Below are positions 16,580-25,919 of a stretch of 64,000 nt of DNA, piece after piece; position 1 is the stretch's first letter; every line of letters starts with the position of its first letter. Source of the DNA: CAYOEV01 sp964403075 (GTDB taxonomy: Bacteria; Bacteroidota; Bacteroidia; Cytophagales; Cyclobacteriaceae); assembly GCA_964403075.1 (NCBI GenBank), contig CAYOEV010000001.1, positions 186,001 to 250,000 on the forward strand, in the 5' to 3' direction. The notes under the pieces were generated by a model, which worked only from the letters and a program-made list of their open reading frames with translations, was not told where the DNA came from and ran no database searches. The translations under genes and the position numbers were made by a program.

Positions 16580-16822
16580 ATGAAAAAAGACATTCATCCA
16601 GACTATCGCGAGGTGGTATTTTTAGATACGTCAAGTGACTTCAAATTTATTACACGATCCACTGTCGAGACAAAGGAAACCATTAAATGGGAAGATGGAA
16701 ATGAATATCCGCTAGTGAAAGTGGAGGTCAGCTCAGCTTCACACCCTTTTTATACGGGCAAAAAAATCTTTTTGGATACTGCCGGCAGGGTTGAGAAATT
16801 CAATAAGAAATACAAAAAATAA
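16580..16822 (+). CDS. rpmE2: 50S ribosomal protein L31, type B
   Basis: An 80-residue ribosomal protein. MKKDIHPDYREVVFLDTSS at the N-terminus and SASHPFYTGKKIF with GRVEKFNKKY at the C-terminus are family hallmarks. It lacks the zinc-binding CxxC of type A L31, so it is the C-minus form. I start it at ATG 16580 rather than at an upstream in-frame ATG (16523), because homologues begin with MKK(D/G)IHP. The upstream start would also lie before the promoter element at 16546. It is followed by a strong intrinsic terminator. Confidence 0.95.
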   Translation: MKKDIHPDYREVVFLDTSSDFKFITRSTVETKETIKWEDGNEYPLVKVEVSSASHPFYTGKKIFLDTAGRVEKFNKKYKK

Positions 16823-16841
16823 ACGTTCATTTTCAGAAAAT

Positions 16842-16874
16842 AAAAAAGTCTTCAGCGTACCTGAAGACTTTTTT
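16842..16874. terminator. Bidirectional intrinsic terminator after rpmE2
   Basis: A 14-bp perfect stem AAAAAAGTCTTCAG (16842-16855) and CTGAAGACTTTTTT (16861-16874) encloses the loop CGTAC. It separates rpmE2 from the GlmU-like gene, whose ATG is 11 nt further on. Confidence 0.9.
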
Positions 16875-16885
16875 ATTTTTACCCT

Positions 16886-18052
16886 ATGCATATACACTTG
16901 AGCGAAAGTCAACAACAACACGACGAGTTACTACCACTGACCTATACGCGCCCTGTGGCAGCCATCAAAATTGGTATTCTGTCGATTGCCGAAAAATGGG
17001 CGCGGCAACTGGCAGCAAAGAGTTTCTCCTATGGTACATCCGCTTATCTCGCACCGTCCTTTCCAACAAATTATTCTAGCGGAGACCTTCAAATCAACGC
17101 CGGGTTATTGCCAAACACTTCGCTAATACACGCCATTTCCCAACTGCCAGAACATGGCTCGCTACGTGGGTCAAATGGCGACTGGCTTGCACGAAGAGGT
17201 GGTGGTAACCTGGAAATTACTTTTACGACACCGTACAACCTGATTAAGAGAACCTGGGATATCTTTCGATGGACGCGACAAGAAATCGAAAATGACTTTG
17301 CTTTTTTGACCAAAGGCAGAAAGTCAGGTGAAATAACCGATCCGCATTCTGTTGTCTACGGCAACCAGTTGTTTGTAGAAGATGGTGTACAAGTTCGATC
17401 TGCAATAATAGACACCGAACAGGGACCCGTTTACCTTGACAGAAATAGTGAGGTGCATGAAGGCGCTGTAATTAAAGGGGCATTTTATTTAGGTGAAGGA
17501 TCACAGGTAAATGCAGGAGCCAAAATAAGAGGGGATACCAGTATTGGTCACTATTGCAAAGTGGGAGGTGAAGTCTCCAATAGCGCCTTGTTAGGTTACT
17601 GTAACAAAGCACATGATGGTTTTCTGGGCAACTCTGTAATTGGTGAATGGTGTAACCTGGGTGCGGGTACCAATAATTCAAATTTGAAAAATAACTATTC
17701 TGAAATTAAAATGTGGGATTACCTAACAGGTTCTTTCATAGAAACCGGACTACAATTCTGTGGCCTAATTATGGGTGACCATAGTAAATGCGGGATCAAT
17801 ACGATGTTCAACACAGGTACCACTGTGGGCACATCTGCAAACATTTTTGGTTCGGGATTCCCGCGTAATGTCATTCCTTCTTTTTCCTGGGGCGGAGCAT
17901 CGGGCTTTTCAACCTATCAATTAAATAAAGCGCTGGATACGGCAAGACTGGTCATGGAGAGAAGAAATGTAAAGATCTCTACTGAGGTGGAATCAATTAT
18001 GAGCCATATCTTCACCACGACAGCCAGTCAACGAGTCTGGGAAAAGAAATAA
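16886..18052 (+). CDS. GlmU-like putative sugar nucleotidyltransferase / acyltransferase
   Basis: A 388-residue protein of the Bacteroidota GlmU-like family. The N-terminal 150 residues carry ELLPLTYTRPVAAIKIGILSI, a reduced nucleotidyltransferase-like domain lacking the canonical GlmU loop. The C-terminal part is a left-handed beta-helix of hexapeptide repeats (about residues 185-340: VYLDRNSEVHEGAVIKGAF, GAKIRGDTSIGHYCKVGGE). These features suggest transfer of a nucleotide or acyl group to a sugar phosphate; the reaction has not been read from the sequence. It overlaps holB by one base (TAATG), beginning a coupled run of plus-strand genes. Confidence 0.82.
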   Translation: MHIHLSESQQQHDELLPLTYTRPVAAIKIGILSIAEKWARQLAAKSFSYGTSAYLAPSFPTNYSSGDLQINAGLLPNTSLIHAISQLPEHGSLRGSNGDWLARRGGGNLEITFTTPYNLIKRTWDIFRWTRQEIENDFAFLTKGRKSGEITDPHSVVYGNQLFVEDGVQVRSAIIDTEQGPVYLDRNSEVHEGAVIKGAFYLGEGSQVNAGAKIRGDTSIGHYCKVGGEVSNSALLGYCNKAHDGFLGNSVIGEWCNLGAGTNNSNLKNNYSEIKMWDYLTGSFIETGLQFCGLIMGDHSKCGINTMFNTGTTVGTSANIFGSGFPRNVIPSFSWGGASGFSTYQLNKALDTARLVMERRNVKISTEVESIMSHIFTTTASQRVWEKK

Positions 18053-19143
18053 TGCAATTTCAAGACATCCCTGGTATGAGTGAAACAAAAGAGGTGCTTA
18101 TTCGAGCGGCCACGGACAGCCGTCTTTCACACGCACTACTACTCCACGGATTACCAGGTGGCGCGTCCTTGCCCGTTGCATTGGCACTTGCTCAGTTTTT
18201 GCTTTGTGAAAATATGCAGGATCAGAAAGACAGTTGCGCACAATGTAATAACTGTCAGAGAGTGGCACGTGGGATTCATCCAGATCTTCACTTTTTTTTT
18301 CCGAGTATTTCTGCCTCACAGGATTCTGAATATGACAAAAAGCTACACGAGCTCACAAGCAGTTTTAGACATTTTCTCGCTGAACATCCGTTTGGGTTAG
18401 TTGAAGACTGGACCCACATTGCAGGCCTAGAAAATAAAAACCTGTTGATAGGAAGACAAGACACCCGAAGGATACTCAACACGGTGAGCATGAAATCGGT
18501 AGAGGGTAATTTTAAAATTCTTCTGCTTTGGCTACCAGAATATCTGAATCCAACCGCCGCCAATGCCCTGCTGAAGGTATTGGAGGAGCCTCCCAATAAG
18601 ACTCTTTTTCTAATGGTCAGTCATCACTACGACCGTCTTTTACAAACCATAACTTCTCGTTCGGTGCTTTACAACATTCCCCCATTGGCTACACAAGATA
18701 TCGTTGCCTTACTACGAAAAGCGGGAATTGAAGAGGCGATGAGTATCGCGCATTTAGCACAAGGTAGTGCGGGTCGGGCGCTACGCATGTCAAGACATCC
18801 CGAAGAAATGAATTATGAGGCATTCAGAGAATGGATGTTGGCCTGCGTAAGCGGTGACTATGCCGAATTACTCGCACTGGCCGAACAATTTCACAGGGAA
18901 GATAAAATGATTCAGCGCTCCAAACTTGAAACCGGTATGCACGTATTGACCGATACGCTTTCGACTGAAGGAAGAATGAAGGACAACTTTGTGGGGAAGT
19001 TTGCCCAATTCCTGAACCCTGCGAAATCAGAGAAAGCCTATGTCATGCTCAATGAAGCATTGAACCATCTTTCCAGAAATGCAAATCCGAAAATGACCCA
19101 TTTCCATCTTTCACAGTCTTTTGTCAAGTTGCTCTCACAATGA
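18052..19143 (+). CDS. holB: DNA polymerase III, delta-prime subunit
   Basis: A 363-residue clamp-loader subunit. HALLLHGLPGGASLPVALALA (in two parts, residues about 26-46) is a degenerate P-loop without the GKT lysine, as expected for delta-prime, which does not hydrolyse ATP. Four zinc-ligand cysteines lie in C-9-C-2-C-2-C spacing (about 52-68). NALLKVLEEPP and LQTITSRSVLY (about 175-205) are the sensor and SRC-like regions. It acts in the clamp loader with DnaX and HolA, which are elsewhere. It overlaps hemC by ATGA. Confidence 0.88.
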   Translation: MQFQDIPGMSETKEVLIRAATDSRLSHALLLHGLPGGASLPVALALAQFLLCENMQDQKDSCAQCNNCQRVARGIHPDLHFFFPSISASQDSEYDKKLHELTSSFRHFLAEHPFGLVEDWTHIAGLENKNLLIGRQDTRRILNTVSMKSVEGNFKILLLWLPEYLNPTAANALLKVLEEPPNKTLFLMVSHHYDRLLQTITSRSVLYNIPPLATQDIVALLRKAGIEEAMSIAHLAQGSAGRALRMSRHPEEMNYEAFREWMLACVSGDYAELLALAEQFHREDKMIQRSKLETGMHVLTDTLSTEGRMKDNFVGKFAQFLNPAKSEKAYVMLNEALNHLSRNANPKMTHFHLSQSFVKLLSQ

Positions 19144-20045
19144 TTCGTATCGGAACCAGAAAAAGTAAGCTGGCGATATGGCAGGCCGAATGGGTCGCCG
19201 CTAAACTATCGGCCGCTGGACTAAAGTGTGGACTGGTACCCATGGAAACAATCGGCGACAAAATACTTGACACGAGTATCGCCAAAATTGGCAGCAAAGG
19301 GGTTTTCACCGAGGATCTGGAGCAACGAATGAAAACAGGGGACATACAACTGGCCGTACACAGTGCCAAAGATCTTGCCTCAACGCTACCGGATGGTTTC
19401 GAACTCTTAGCCTTTGGCCCGAGGGAAAATGCACAAGATGTGATTGTTGCGCTTAACTCATTAGACTTAACCAAACCGCTGATTCTGGGCAGTTCCGGAA
19501 CCCGACGTGTGGCGCAATTCAAAAGAAATTATCCCCATCTGAATATTCAACCGGTGCGTGGAAATCTACAGACACGACTTCAAAAGCTAAAAGACGGCAT
19601 GTACGATGGCTTGATTCTGGCATATGCCGGGGTACACCGGATGGGTTTTGACGCACACATACAAGTTCATCTACCTTTGCGTGAGTACGTGACGGCAGCC
19701 GGACAGGGCATTGTAGCGGTAGAATGTCATGCAGATATGCCCCATACTATGAAATTACGGATTCGTGAAGCCGTGAACGATCCGCAAAGCGAATCACACA
19801 TTTTGGCCGAACGGGCATTTCTGCAAACCATGCAGGGCGGCTGCAGTATTCCGGTATTTGCGCACGCCTTTCCTCATCCATCAGGAATGGAATTGGTCGG
19901 TGGTATCCTCAGTTTAGACGGTAGCCAAGTCGTTCAACACCAATTAACAGGCCATGATCCCAACCTGATGGGTCTTGAATTAGGTCAATGGGTACTGGAC
20001 AACGGCGGAAAGGAAATTCTGGCTAAAATTAGGGAAGAACTTTAG
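19140..20045 (+). CDS. hemC: Hydroxymethylbilane synthase (porphobilinogen deaminase)
   Basis: A 301-residue cytoplasmic enzyme that polymerises four porphobilinogens into hydroxymethylbilane in tetrapyrrole synthesis. Signatures: IRIGTRKSKLAIWQA at the N-terminus, HSAKDLAS, SSGTRRVAQFKR, and MQGGCSIPV (about residue 237), whose Cys attaches the dipyrromethane cofactor. Length is normal. Other hem genes are not adjacent; it is instead coupled to holB by a 4-nt overlap. Confidence 0.96.
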   Translation: MIRIGTRKSKLAIWQAEWVAAKLSAAGLKCGLVPMETIGDKILDTSIAKIGSKGVFTEDLEQRMKTGDIQLAVHSAKDLASTLPDGFELLAFGPRENAQDVIVALNSLDLTKPLILGSSGTRRVAQFKRNYPHLNIQPVRGNLQTRLQKLKDGMYDGLILAYAGVHRMGFDAHIQVHLPLREYVTAAGQGIVAVECHADMPHTMKLRIREAVNDPQSESHILAERAFLQTMQGGCSIPVFAHAFPHPSGMELVGGILSLDGSQVVQHQLTGHDPNLMGLELGQWVLDNGGKEILAKIREEL

Positions 20046-20046
20046 A

Positions 20047-20054
20047 TACATTTG
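20047..20054 (+). promoter_or_regulatory. TAnnTTTG promoter element before the cyclophilin gene
   Basis: TACATTTG begins 2 nt after the hemC stop and 32 nt before the next ATG. It is an exact -7 consensus match, so the peptidylprolyl isomerase and the RmlD-like gene may have their own start. Confidence 0.4.
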
Positions 20055-20078
20055 TAGAAAACTGATTCAAACAACATC

Positions 20079-20924
20079 ATGAAATATTTAGCTACTTTGA
20101 TACCCACACTTTTATTGCTGATGGGATGCAACGACAAAGCCAAAGACACGCTGGTGAAAATCAAAACCACTTTCGGTGACATGACTGTGTTGCTATTTGA
20201 TGAGACCCCAAAACACAAACAAAATTTTTTGGCGCTCGCTGAGTCAGGTAGTTACGATAGCACCATTTTTCACAGAGTAATCAATGGTTTCATGATCCAG
20301 GCTGGTGATATCTATCGAAAAGATGGAATAGACGAGCCAGCTGAAGACCGCATTGACGCGGAAATTCGTGAACAATTCTATCACAAAAAAGGCGCACTCG
20401 CCGCTGCCCGACAGGGAGATCAGATCAACCCGGCAAAGAAATCTTCAGGTGCACAATTTTACATCGTTCAGGGAAGGGTCTGGACAGAGCGCGAACTGAC
20501 CACAGATGTTAACAAACTGCAGCAAGGACTCGGACAATTAATGCAACAGCCCCAATACGACACGATTCGGGAAAAATTCGTAGCCCTGCAACAGGCTGGC
20601 AAATTCGAAGAAATGAGCAATCTATCCCTCGAATACAAATCATTCGTTGAAGAAAATCTAGGTGTTAACCTGACCCGCGACATGGATCCTGACAGACTGG
20701 CCGTATACACTACATCGGGCGGCGTACCACATCTGGATGGTGAATACACTGTATTCGGACAGGTTGTGGAAGGAATGGACGTAATCGATAAAATAGCATC
20801 ACTCCAAACCAACCGGGATGATCGACCCCTGGAAGATAGCTTTCTTTCCATGGAAGTCATGGAACTGCCAAAAGCCAAAATCACTGAACAGTACGGATAC
20901 GATTACCCTGAGACCAAAGAGTGA
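20079..20924 (+). CDS. Lipoprotein cyclophilin-type peptidylprolyl isomerase with insertion
   Basis: A 281-residue exported isomerase. The signal peptide ends in a lipobox LLMGC (Cys17), so the mature protein is lipid-anchored. The cyclophilin core is split. TIFHRVINGFMIQAGD (about residues 67-82) and SSGAQFYIVQG (about 124-134) form the active site. The conserved DGEYTVFGQVVEGMDVIDKI resumes only at about 225. Between them lie about 85 mostly helical residues, rich in Gln, Lys and Glu, that are absent from minimal cyclophilins. It should assist folding of periplasmic or outer-membrane proteins. It overlaps the next gene by one base (TGATG). Confidence 0.88.
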   Translation: MKYLATLIPTLLLLMGCNDKAKDTLVKIKTTFGDMTVLLFDETPKHKQNFLALAESGSYDSTIFHRVINGFMIQAGDIYRKDGIDEPAEDRIDAEIREQFYHKKGALAAARQGDQINPAKKSSGAQFYIVQGRVWTERELTTDVNKLQQGLGQLMQQPQYDTIREKFVALQQAGKFEEMSNLSLEYKSFVEENLGVNLTRDMDPDRLAVYTTSGGVPHLDGEYTVFGQVVEGMDVIDKIASLQTNRDDRPLEDSFLSMEVMELPKAKITEQYGYDYPETKE

Positions 20925-21823
20925 TGAATGTACTTGTTACAGGGGCAAACGGACTGCTGGGCCAAAAGCTCATGGCACTTATCTCCGCGCAGAAACACAC
21001 GGCTGTTCACGGCATAGGTAGAGGTAAGGACCGGAATCTAAACCCTCATAACCACGTCTACCACTCAGGTGATCTGACTATAAACAACGACATTGAACGG
21101 GCTTTTGAAGAGGCCCAACCAGATGTGGTCATTCATACAGCCGCCATGACCCAGGTAGATGAATGTGAAGAAGAGCCACAATTGTGCAGGCAACTCAACA
21201 TTGAAGTCGTTCGAAATCTTGCAGAGAAATGTAGAGAAAGCAACGCACACCTCATACACACCTCAACTGACTTTATTTTCGATGGTAAATCCGGACCCTA
21301 TAAAGAAACTGACGATCCCAATCCTTTAAATGAATACGGAAAGAGCAAATGGGCCTCAGAGCAGCTGCTCGTGGAAATGGACGGACTTTCTTACGGAATT
21401 GCACGCACCATACTGGTTTACGGAAAAGTAAACCAGATGACCCGTTCCAATATTGTACTATGGCTTAAAACGGCACTTGAAAATGAAACAGCAATCAAAT
21501 TGGTTGACGATCAATGGCGATCGCCAACGCTCGCAGAAGATCTGGCCATGGGTTGCTGGCTCATGGCCCAACAGCGAGCCAAAGGCGTTTTCCACCTATC
21601 CGGGCCAGACATCGTTACACCCTACGACATCGGAATAACAACCGCACAAGTGTTTGATCTGCCGACAAGGTTAATTAGCCGGGCGAACAGCCAAACTTTC
21701 AAACAAAAGGCTAAACGACCTCCCAAAACCGGTTTTATTTTAGACAAAGCCAAAGATCAACTCGGATACCTTCCACATTCACTTTTAGATGGATTGAAGG
21801 CCCTTAAATCTCAATTGAGCTAA
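20924..21823 (+). CDS. RmlD-like sugar-nucleotide reductase (SDR family)
   Basis: A 299-residue extended short-chain dehydrogenase/reductase. It has VTGANGLLGQKL (residues 4-15) for NAD(P) binding, HTAAMTQVDECE, TSTDFIFDG, and the catalytic YGKSKWASE (Tyr and Lys about 139 and 143). These match the RmlD (dTDP-4-dehydrorhamnose reductase) subfamily. With no other rml genes beside it, dTDP-rhamnose synthesis is not assured and another sugar-nucleotide or MAT2B-like role is possible. I use ATG 20924, which overlaps the upstream stop (TGATG), in preference to GTG 20921. Confidence 0.8.
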   Translation: MNVLVTGANGLLGQKLMALISAQKHTAVHGIGRGKDRNLNPHNHVYHSGDLTINNDIERAFEEAQPDVVIHTAAMTQVDECEEEPQLCRQLNIEVVRNLAEKCRESNAHLIHTSTDFIFDGKSGPYKETDDPNPLNEYGKSKWASEQLLVEMDGLSYGIARTILVYGKVNQMTRSNIVLWLKTALENETAIKLVDDQWRSPTLAEDLAMGCWLMAQQRAKGVFHLSGPDIVTPYDIGITTAQVFDLPTRLISRANSQTFKQKAKRPPKTGFILDKAKDQLGYLPHSLLDGLKALKSQLS

Positions 21824-21829
21824 TGGTTA

Positions 21830-24463
21830 CTACTTCTTCTTCTTGAAAATGTTTTTCAACGCCTTTTTGGCCTCTTCTTCAGCCTTTTTCTTGGCATCGG
21901 CCTTTTGCTCCTCGACTACATTTTCCGCTTGATTTTTAGCAGAATCCAAAACAGCCCGGGCAGAGTCCTTTACCTGAGTCTTTATTGCATCCACCTGGGC
22001 AGTTACCTCCTTTTTGACGCCAGTGGAAAGTGAAGTCTTCATATCTCCGTTAGCAACAGATCCTCCACCTAACAATTTCACTTTTGGTTCTTCCTGGGTC
22101 CCCTGTATGCCAAGGTTCAAATCCACAAATTCTCCAACCACTTCCCGCCCCCCAGTCAAAGCCGACAAGGCCTGGTTTACCGCTACACCTGTGGTTCCCG
22201 TAGGTACTTTCATCAACACCACATAATCCAAACTGCCATCTACACCATGACTACCCGAAACCTGTGCCTTGTTACCTGCGATGCGCACTTCAAAAGGATC
22301 GAAATTTACCCGTCCATTTTTAATTTGTATGGCTACATTCAAATCTTTTAGTGATGCCAAATCCTCTCCACGACCTGGTTTACCTAATTTGGCAGCGCTA
22401 CTGATCGCCTGAATTACTTTTACATTCTTCAGTGATGCATCTGCGATCTGTACCCGACCATTTCCATTTATCGCTTCCATTACCGGCATCATCTCTTGGT
22501 CTAAAGGTCCGCTGACACCAATTTGAGTGGAAAAATTGCCAGTCATCTTATCCGCAATTGGCACCAATTGCTTCACCGGATTAAAGGCAGCATAAGCCTT
22601 TGAGATGGATAATTCCTGAATGTCAAAATTAAAATTAAAAGTAGGTTGTTCGGGCTGACTGTCATAACTTCCTGCCAGATTAAAAGAACCCCCCAACAAT
22701 GAAAACCGAGACTCCCTCAACGACAGTTTTCCTTGCTTTACGACCATCTGACCCCTAAAATTCTCAATGTCCAGACCATCATAAACCATTTTGTCTATAG
22801 TCGAACTGAACACGAAATCGATGTATTGAGGTATTCTCACAATTTCCAAGGCTGTCACCTCTGTAGTATCAGCCACTTCAGCGGTCTCATCCTGATTAGT
22901 CATCCATTCGTCAAGGTCTACCAAACTGGAAGAATGAAGCAGACGACCAGACAAAAGTGCACTGTCCTCCATGATGAACGCCAGATAGTTTTCTAGTGAG
23001 CCTTTCACATTGAAATCCGTACGCCCGGCATGACCATTCACTTGCACCAATTCCACTTTTTCCGGATTCAAACCGACCTGTAGGGTAGCTAAGCCAAAGC
23101 CTTGAGGAAGGGCCGATCCCCGATAGTAAAAATCAGAAACGCTTAAGTTGCCACTTGTGGGTAATAAGTCATAACGGCCTGCTTCCAAATCCGCATATTG
23201 CCCTTTTGTGGTCAGATCCAACTTTACTTTTCCGCGTAATTCATCATCCTTCAGAGGAAGCAAGCCAGCTATTTGGACCAGATCCGCATCCACCATAGCT
23301 GAAACATCCCATTGATAATTATCTAAATTATTGATTTTGAGATCTAACCTATTCGCTGCGCCTGCAATGACACTGCTAAAAAGTAACTTCACTGAAGCTG
23401 CTGTTAAACCTGAGGACGGATAGTCAAAACCAAAATCTACGTCCACATCCTCAATTGGTGCCGGTGCGGTAGATGCTGCGATTCTTCCTCCGTTGATTGT
23501 CAACCCAAATGAAATCCCTGGCATCAGCTCTTCTGTATACAGCCCTTTCACAAGCCCATCAAATGTAACTTTACCAGACGCATCTACACCATCGAGGTAT
23601 TTATCATAAGCGCCGGGAATTAGGGAAAGAATACTTTTCATATCTATGTCCCGTCCCCCAAAACTTATGTCCATTTGCAGACTATCGCCGGGCATTGCAA
23701 CAGAGCCATCCACCCCAAATCCAAAATCATTGACAGAGAAACGATTGTTTTTAAATTCAAATTGCATCGCATCCATGTCCATATCGAGGGTCACATCAGC
23801 TTCCACACGCTTATTGCTCAAATACGTTACCCCATCGTAACCTACATCTAAACCAGCAATTCGAGTTTCTGTTTGTAATTCAAAGCGTGACAAAGAAAAA
23901 TTACCACTACCAGAATGGTTCAAACCCGAAAGCCGCAAATAAAAAGGCAATGAATGATCGTAATACACCAACTGCCCGTTATTGATTTCCCATTTTTGAA
24001 TGTCGATTGAGAGATCGCCTGATTCGCCTGATGGTTCAGTCGTTTGAACGGTATCTGCTGTTGATTTTGCAATGTCATAATTGGCCAAACCATCTTCAAG
24101 AACAAGAACGAGCAGCTTGGGCTCATCTAACTGAATTTTACTTACACGTGGATTGCCAAACAGCGACCACAGGTTTAAAGACAACTCGAAACGTTTGATG
24201 GAAACCAGCGTATCTGTTTCGAAAGGCGGGTGGCCCACGATGCCAAAAGACGCCATACCCACACTTAGATTGGGAAAATCTCTAAAAAAAGAAAGTGAAA
24301 AAGATTCTGTGTCGTAATACACCTGGGCATCTACCTGCGCTGCAATGGCCTGGTCAACAGCCGCTTGAATATCTTTTTTAAAAAATAAAGGCAACACAGC
24401 CAACACCACGAGCAAAAAGACCAAACCACCTATAGCCCAGAATAAAACTCGTCTTCTTTTCAT
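21830..24463 (-). CDS. AsmA-family protein
   Basis: An 877-residue protein anchored by one N-terminal membrane helix (residues about 8-27) with a long beta-rich periplasmic body. It belongs to the AsmA/TamB/YhdP group of bridge-like proteins implicated in lipid movement between membranes. Typical segments are SFSLSFFRDFPNLSVGM near residue 55, FNLAGSYDSQPEQPTFNF and GNGRVQIADASLKNVKVIQ. The last 90 residues are a lysine/alanine/glutamate-rich helix (DAKKKAEEEAKKALKN), unusual for the family. I use ATG 24463 (MKRRRVLF); the frame also opens at TTG 24472, without support. It converges with the RmlD-like gene 6 nt away and follows the aldehyde dehydrogenase gene by 9 nt. Confidence 0.85.
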   Translation of the reverse strand: MKRRRVLFWAIGGLVFLLVVLAVLPLFFKKDIQAAVDQAIAAQVDAQVYYDTESFSLSFFRDFPNLSVGMASFGIVGHPPFETDTLVSIKRFELSLNLWSLFGNPRVSKIQLDEPKLLVLVLEDGLANYDIAKSTADTVQTTEPSGESGDLSIDIQKWEINNGQLVYYDHSLPFYLRLSGLNHSGSGNFSLSRFELQTETRIAGLDVGYDGVTYLSNKRVEADVTLDMDMDAMQFEFKNNRFSVNDFGFGVDGSVAMPGDSLQMDISFGGRDIDMKSILSLIPGAYDKYLDGVDASGKVTFDGLVKGLYTEELMPGISFGLTINGGRIAASTAPAPIEDVDVDFGFDYPSSGLTAASVKLLFSSVIAGAANRLDLKINNLDNYQWDVSAMVDADLVQIAGLLPLKDDELRGKVKLDLTTKGQYADLEAGRYDLLPTSGNLSVSDFYYRGSALPQGFGLATLQVGLNPEKVELVQVNGHAGRTDFNVKGSLENYLAFIMEDSALLSGRLLHSSSLVDLDEWMTNQDETAEVADTTEVTALEIVRIPQYIDFVFSSTIDKMVYDGLDIENFRGQMVVKQGKLSLRESRFSLLGGSFNLAGSYDSQPEQPTFNFNFDIQELSISKAYAAFNPVKQLVPIADKMTGNFSTQIGVSGPLDQEMMPVMEAINGNGRVQIADASLKNVKVIQAISSAAKLGKPGRGEDLASLKDLNVAIQIKNGRVNFDPFEVRIAGNKAQVSGSHGVDGSLDYVVLMKVPTGTTGVAVNQALSALTGGREVVGEFVDLNLGIQGTQEEPKVKLLGGGSVANGDMKTSLSTGVKKEVTAQVDAIKTQVKDSARAVLDSAKNQAENVVEEQKADAKKKAEEEAKKALKNIFKKKK

Positions 24464-24472
24464 AAACCGCAA

Positions 24473-25849
24473 TTAGAGATATTTAATAAGAAAATCCAAT
24501 ATTCTTCTTTTAAACCCATTGTAAGGGGGGTAAAGCACCTCAATCATACTCCACCCTGTCCGCTGTTTTAACACAGACTTTTCATTAGAAAAAGCCAGAA
24601 AACCATAACGCCCGTGCGCCTTCCCGATACCACTATTGTTGACACCTCCGAAGGGCATGCCAGGATCTGAGAATTGAATCACGCAATCATTGATTGCCAT
24701 AGAGCCGGCCGAGACACTCTTAGTAACCTCCTTTATTACTTTTCGATCCTGCGCAAATAGATAAATGGCTAAAGGTTTTTCCTCTCTGCTAATCGTGTCC
24801 ATTACATCAGATAAAGACTCATACGTTTTTAAATAAAGCAGCGGCCCAAAAACTTCCTCCTGATCCAAAGCCGTATCTGTGTCCACGTTGGTCAGTAAGG
24901 TTGGGGCGATGTACAGTTTGTCTCTTTGGTATTGATGCCCAAATTCCACTTTGGCTCCCTTTGATACAGCCTCTGCACCCCACTGCTCCAGTCGGTCGAA
25001 ATGTCCTTTGTTGATGATACGTGAATAATCATGATCTCCATACATCCGTGAATAATCTGCAAGGTGTCCGATGAAGTCTTGCTGGACCGCTGCATGCACC
25101 CAGAGATGATCGGGTGCCACACAAGTTTGCCCAGCATTGAGCCACTTGCCCCAGGCTATCCGTTTTGCTGCCTTTTTAAGATCGGCGCTTCTATCAACAA
25201 TGCACGGAGATTTACCACCCAACTCCAAAGTAATGCTCGTCAGGTTTTTGGCTGCAGCTTGCATCACAATTTTACCCACCCGCGGTGACCCAGTAAAAAA
25301 AATATGATCAAAGCGAAGACCGAGCAACTCCTGCGCTACTTCCACTCCACCCAAGACGACGTGTACCTGTTCGGGAGAAAAGACTTCTCGCACAAGCTGT
25401 TCAATAATAGAAGAAGTGTGAGGTGCCAATTCAGAAGGTTTCATGATCACCGTATTCCCTGCCGCTAGGGCGGCAATCATAGGCAACATAGCCAGACTAA
25501 ACGGATAATTCCATGGGCTGATGATGAGTACACGTCCTTTAGGTTCGTAATGAATTCGACCACTGGTCCCCAAATAAGCCGTGTTTCTTTTTGCCATTTC
25601 GGGCATAGACCAATAGCGCACATTCCGGATCGCCTTTCTCAAGTCGGTGAGCACAACAAGTACTTCGGTGAGGTCGGCCTCCTCAGGTGACTTGGCCAGG
25701 TCTTGATAGATAGCCGCTTTTATGGCTGCCCGATTAGATTCGATCCACCGCCTCATTTTTTTGAGACGTGCAACTCGGTCCTTTACCGGCGCGGTTCTTA
25801 GCCTTTTGGCTTCTACAAACTGGCTTTCAAAAATCTCTTTAATTGACAT
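24473..25849 (-). CDS. NAD(P)-dependent aldehyde dehydrogenase, class 3 type
   Basis: A 458-residue enzyme oxidising aldehydes to carboxylates. It has SPWNYPF and KPSELAPHTS for cofactor binding, the general-base Glu in LELGGKSPC (about residue 210) and the nucleophilic Cys in NAGQTCVAPDH (about 244). Its short length and the hydrophobic C-terminal tail (NGFKRRILDFLIKYL) match ALDH3-like fatty-aldehyde dehydrogenases that associate with membranes. That substrate class is inferred. It is transcribed just ahead of the AsmA-like gene and is insulated upstream by a terminator. Confidence 0.92.
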   Translation of the reverse strand: MSIKEIFESQFVEAKRLRTAPVKDRVARLKKMRRWIESNRAAIKAAIYQDLAKSPEEADLTEVLVVLTDLRKAIRNVRYWSMPEMAKRNTAYLGTSGRIHYEPKGRVLIISPWNYPFSLAMLPMIAALAAGNTVIMKPSELAPHTSSIIEQLVREVFSPEQVHVVLGGVEVAQELLGLRFDHIFFTGSPRVGKIVMQAAAKNLTSITLELGGKSPCIVDRSADLKKAAKRIAWGKWLNAGQTCVAPDHLWVHAAVQQDFIGHLADYSRMYGDHDYSRIINKGHFDRLEQWGAEAVSKGAKVEFGHQYQRDKLYIAPTLLTNVDTDTALDQEEVFGPLLYLKTYESLSDVMDTISREEKPLAIYLFAQDRKVIKEVTKSVSAGSMAINDCVIQFSDPGMPFGGVNNSGIGKAHGRYGFLAFSNEKSVLKQRTGWSMIEVLYPPYNGFKRRILDFLIKYL

Positions 25850-25870
25850 CTTTTTATTTCACTTCAATAT

Positions 25871-25900
25871 AAAAAAAGCAGCTGTGAGGCTGCTTTTTTT
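25871..25900. terminator. Intrinsic terminator after the OmpA/PD40 gene
   Basis: AAAAAAAGCAGC (25871-25882) pairs with GCTGCTTTTTTT (25889-25900) around TGTGAG. It lies 19 nt beyond the stop of the 25920-27986 gene on the minus strand. Confidence 0.85.
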
Positions 25901-25919
25901 ATTCCAAAACATGCGCATC

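Noticed and set aside
18052..19143. Missing P-loop lysine in HolB as a sign of a broken gene
   Set aside because: Delta-prime subunits naturally have a degenerate Walker A; all other features are intact.
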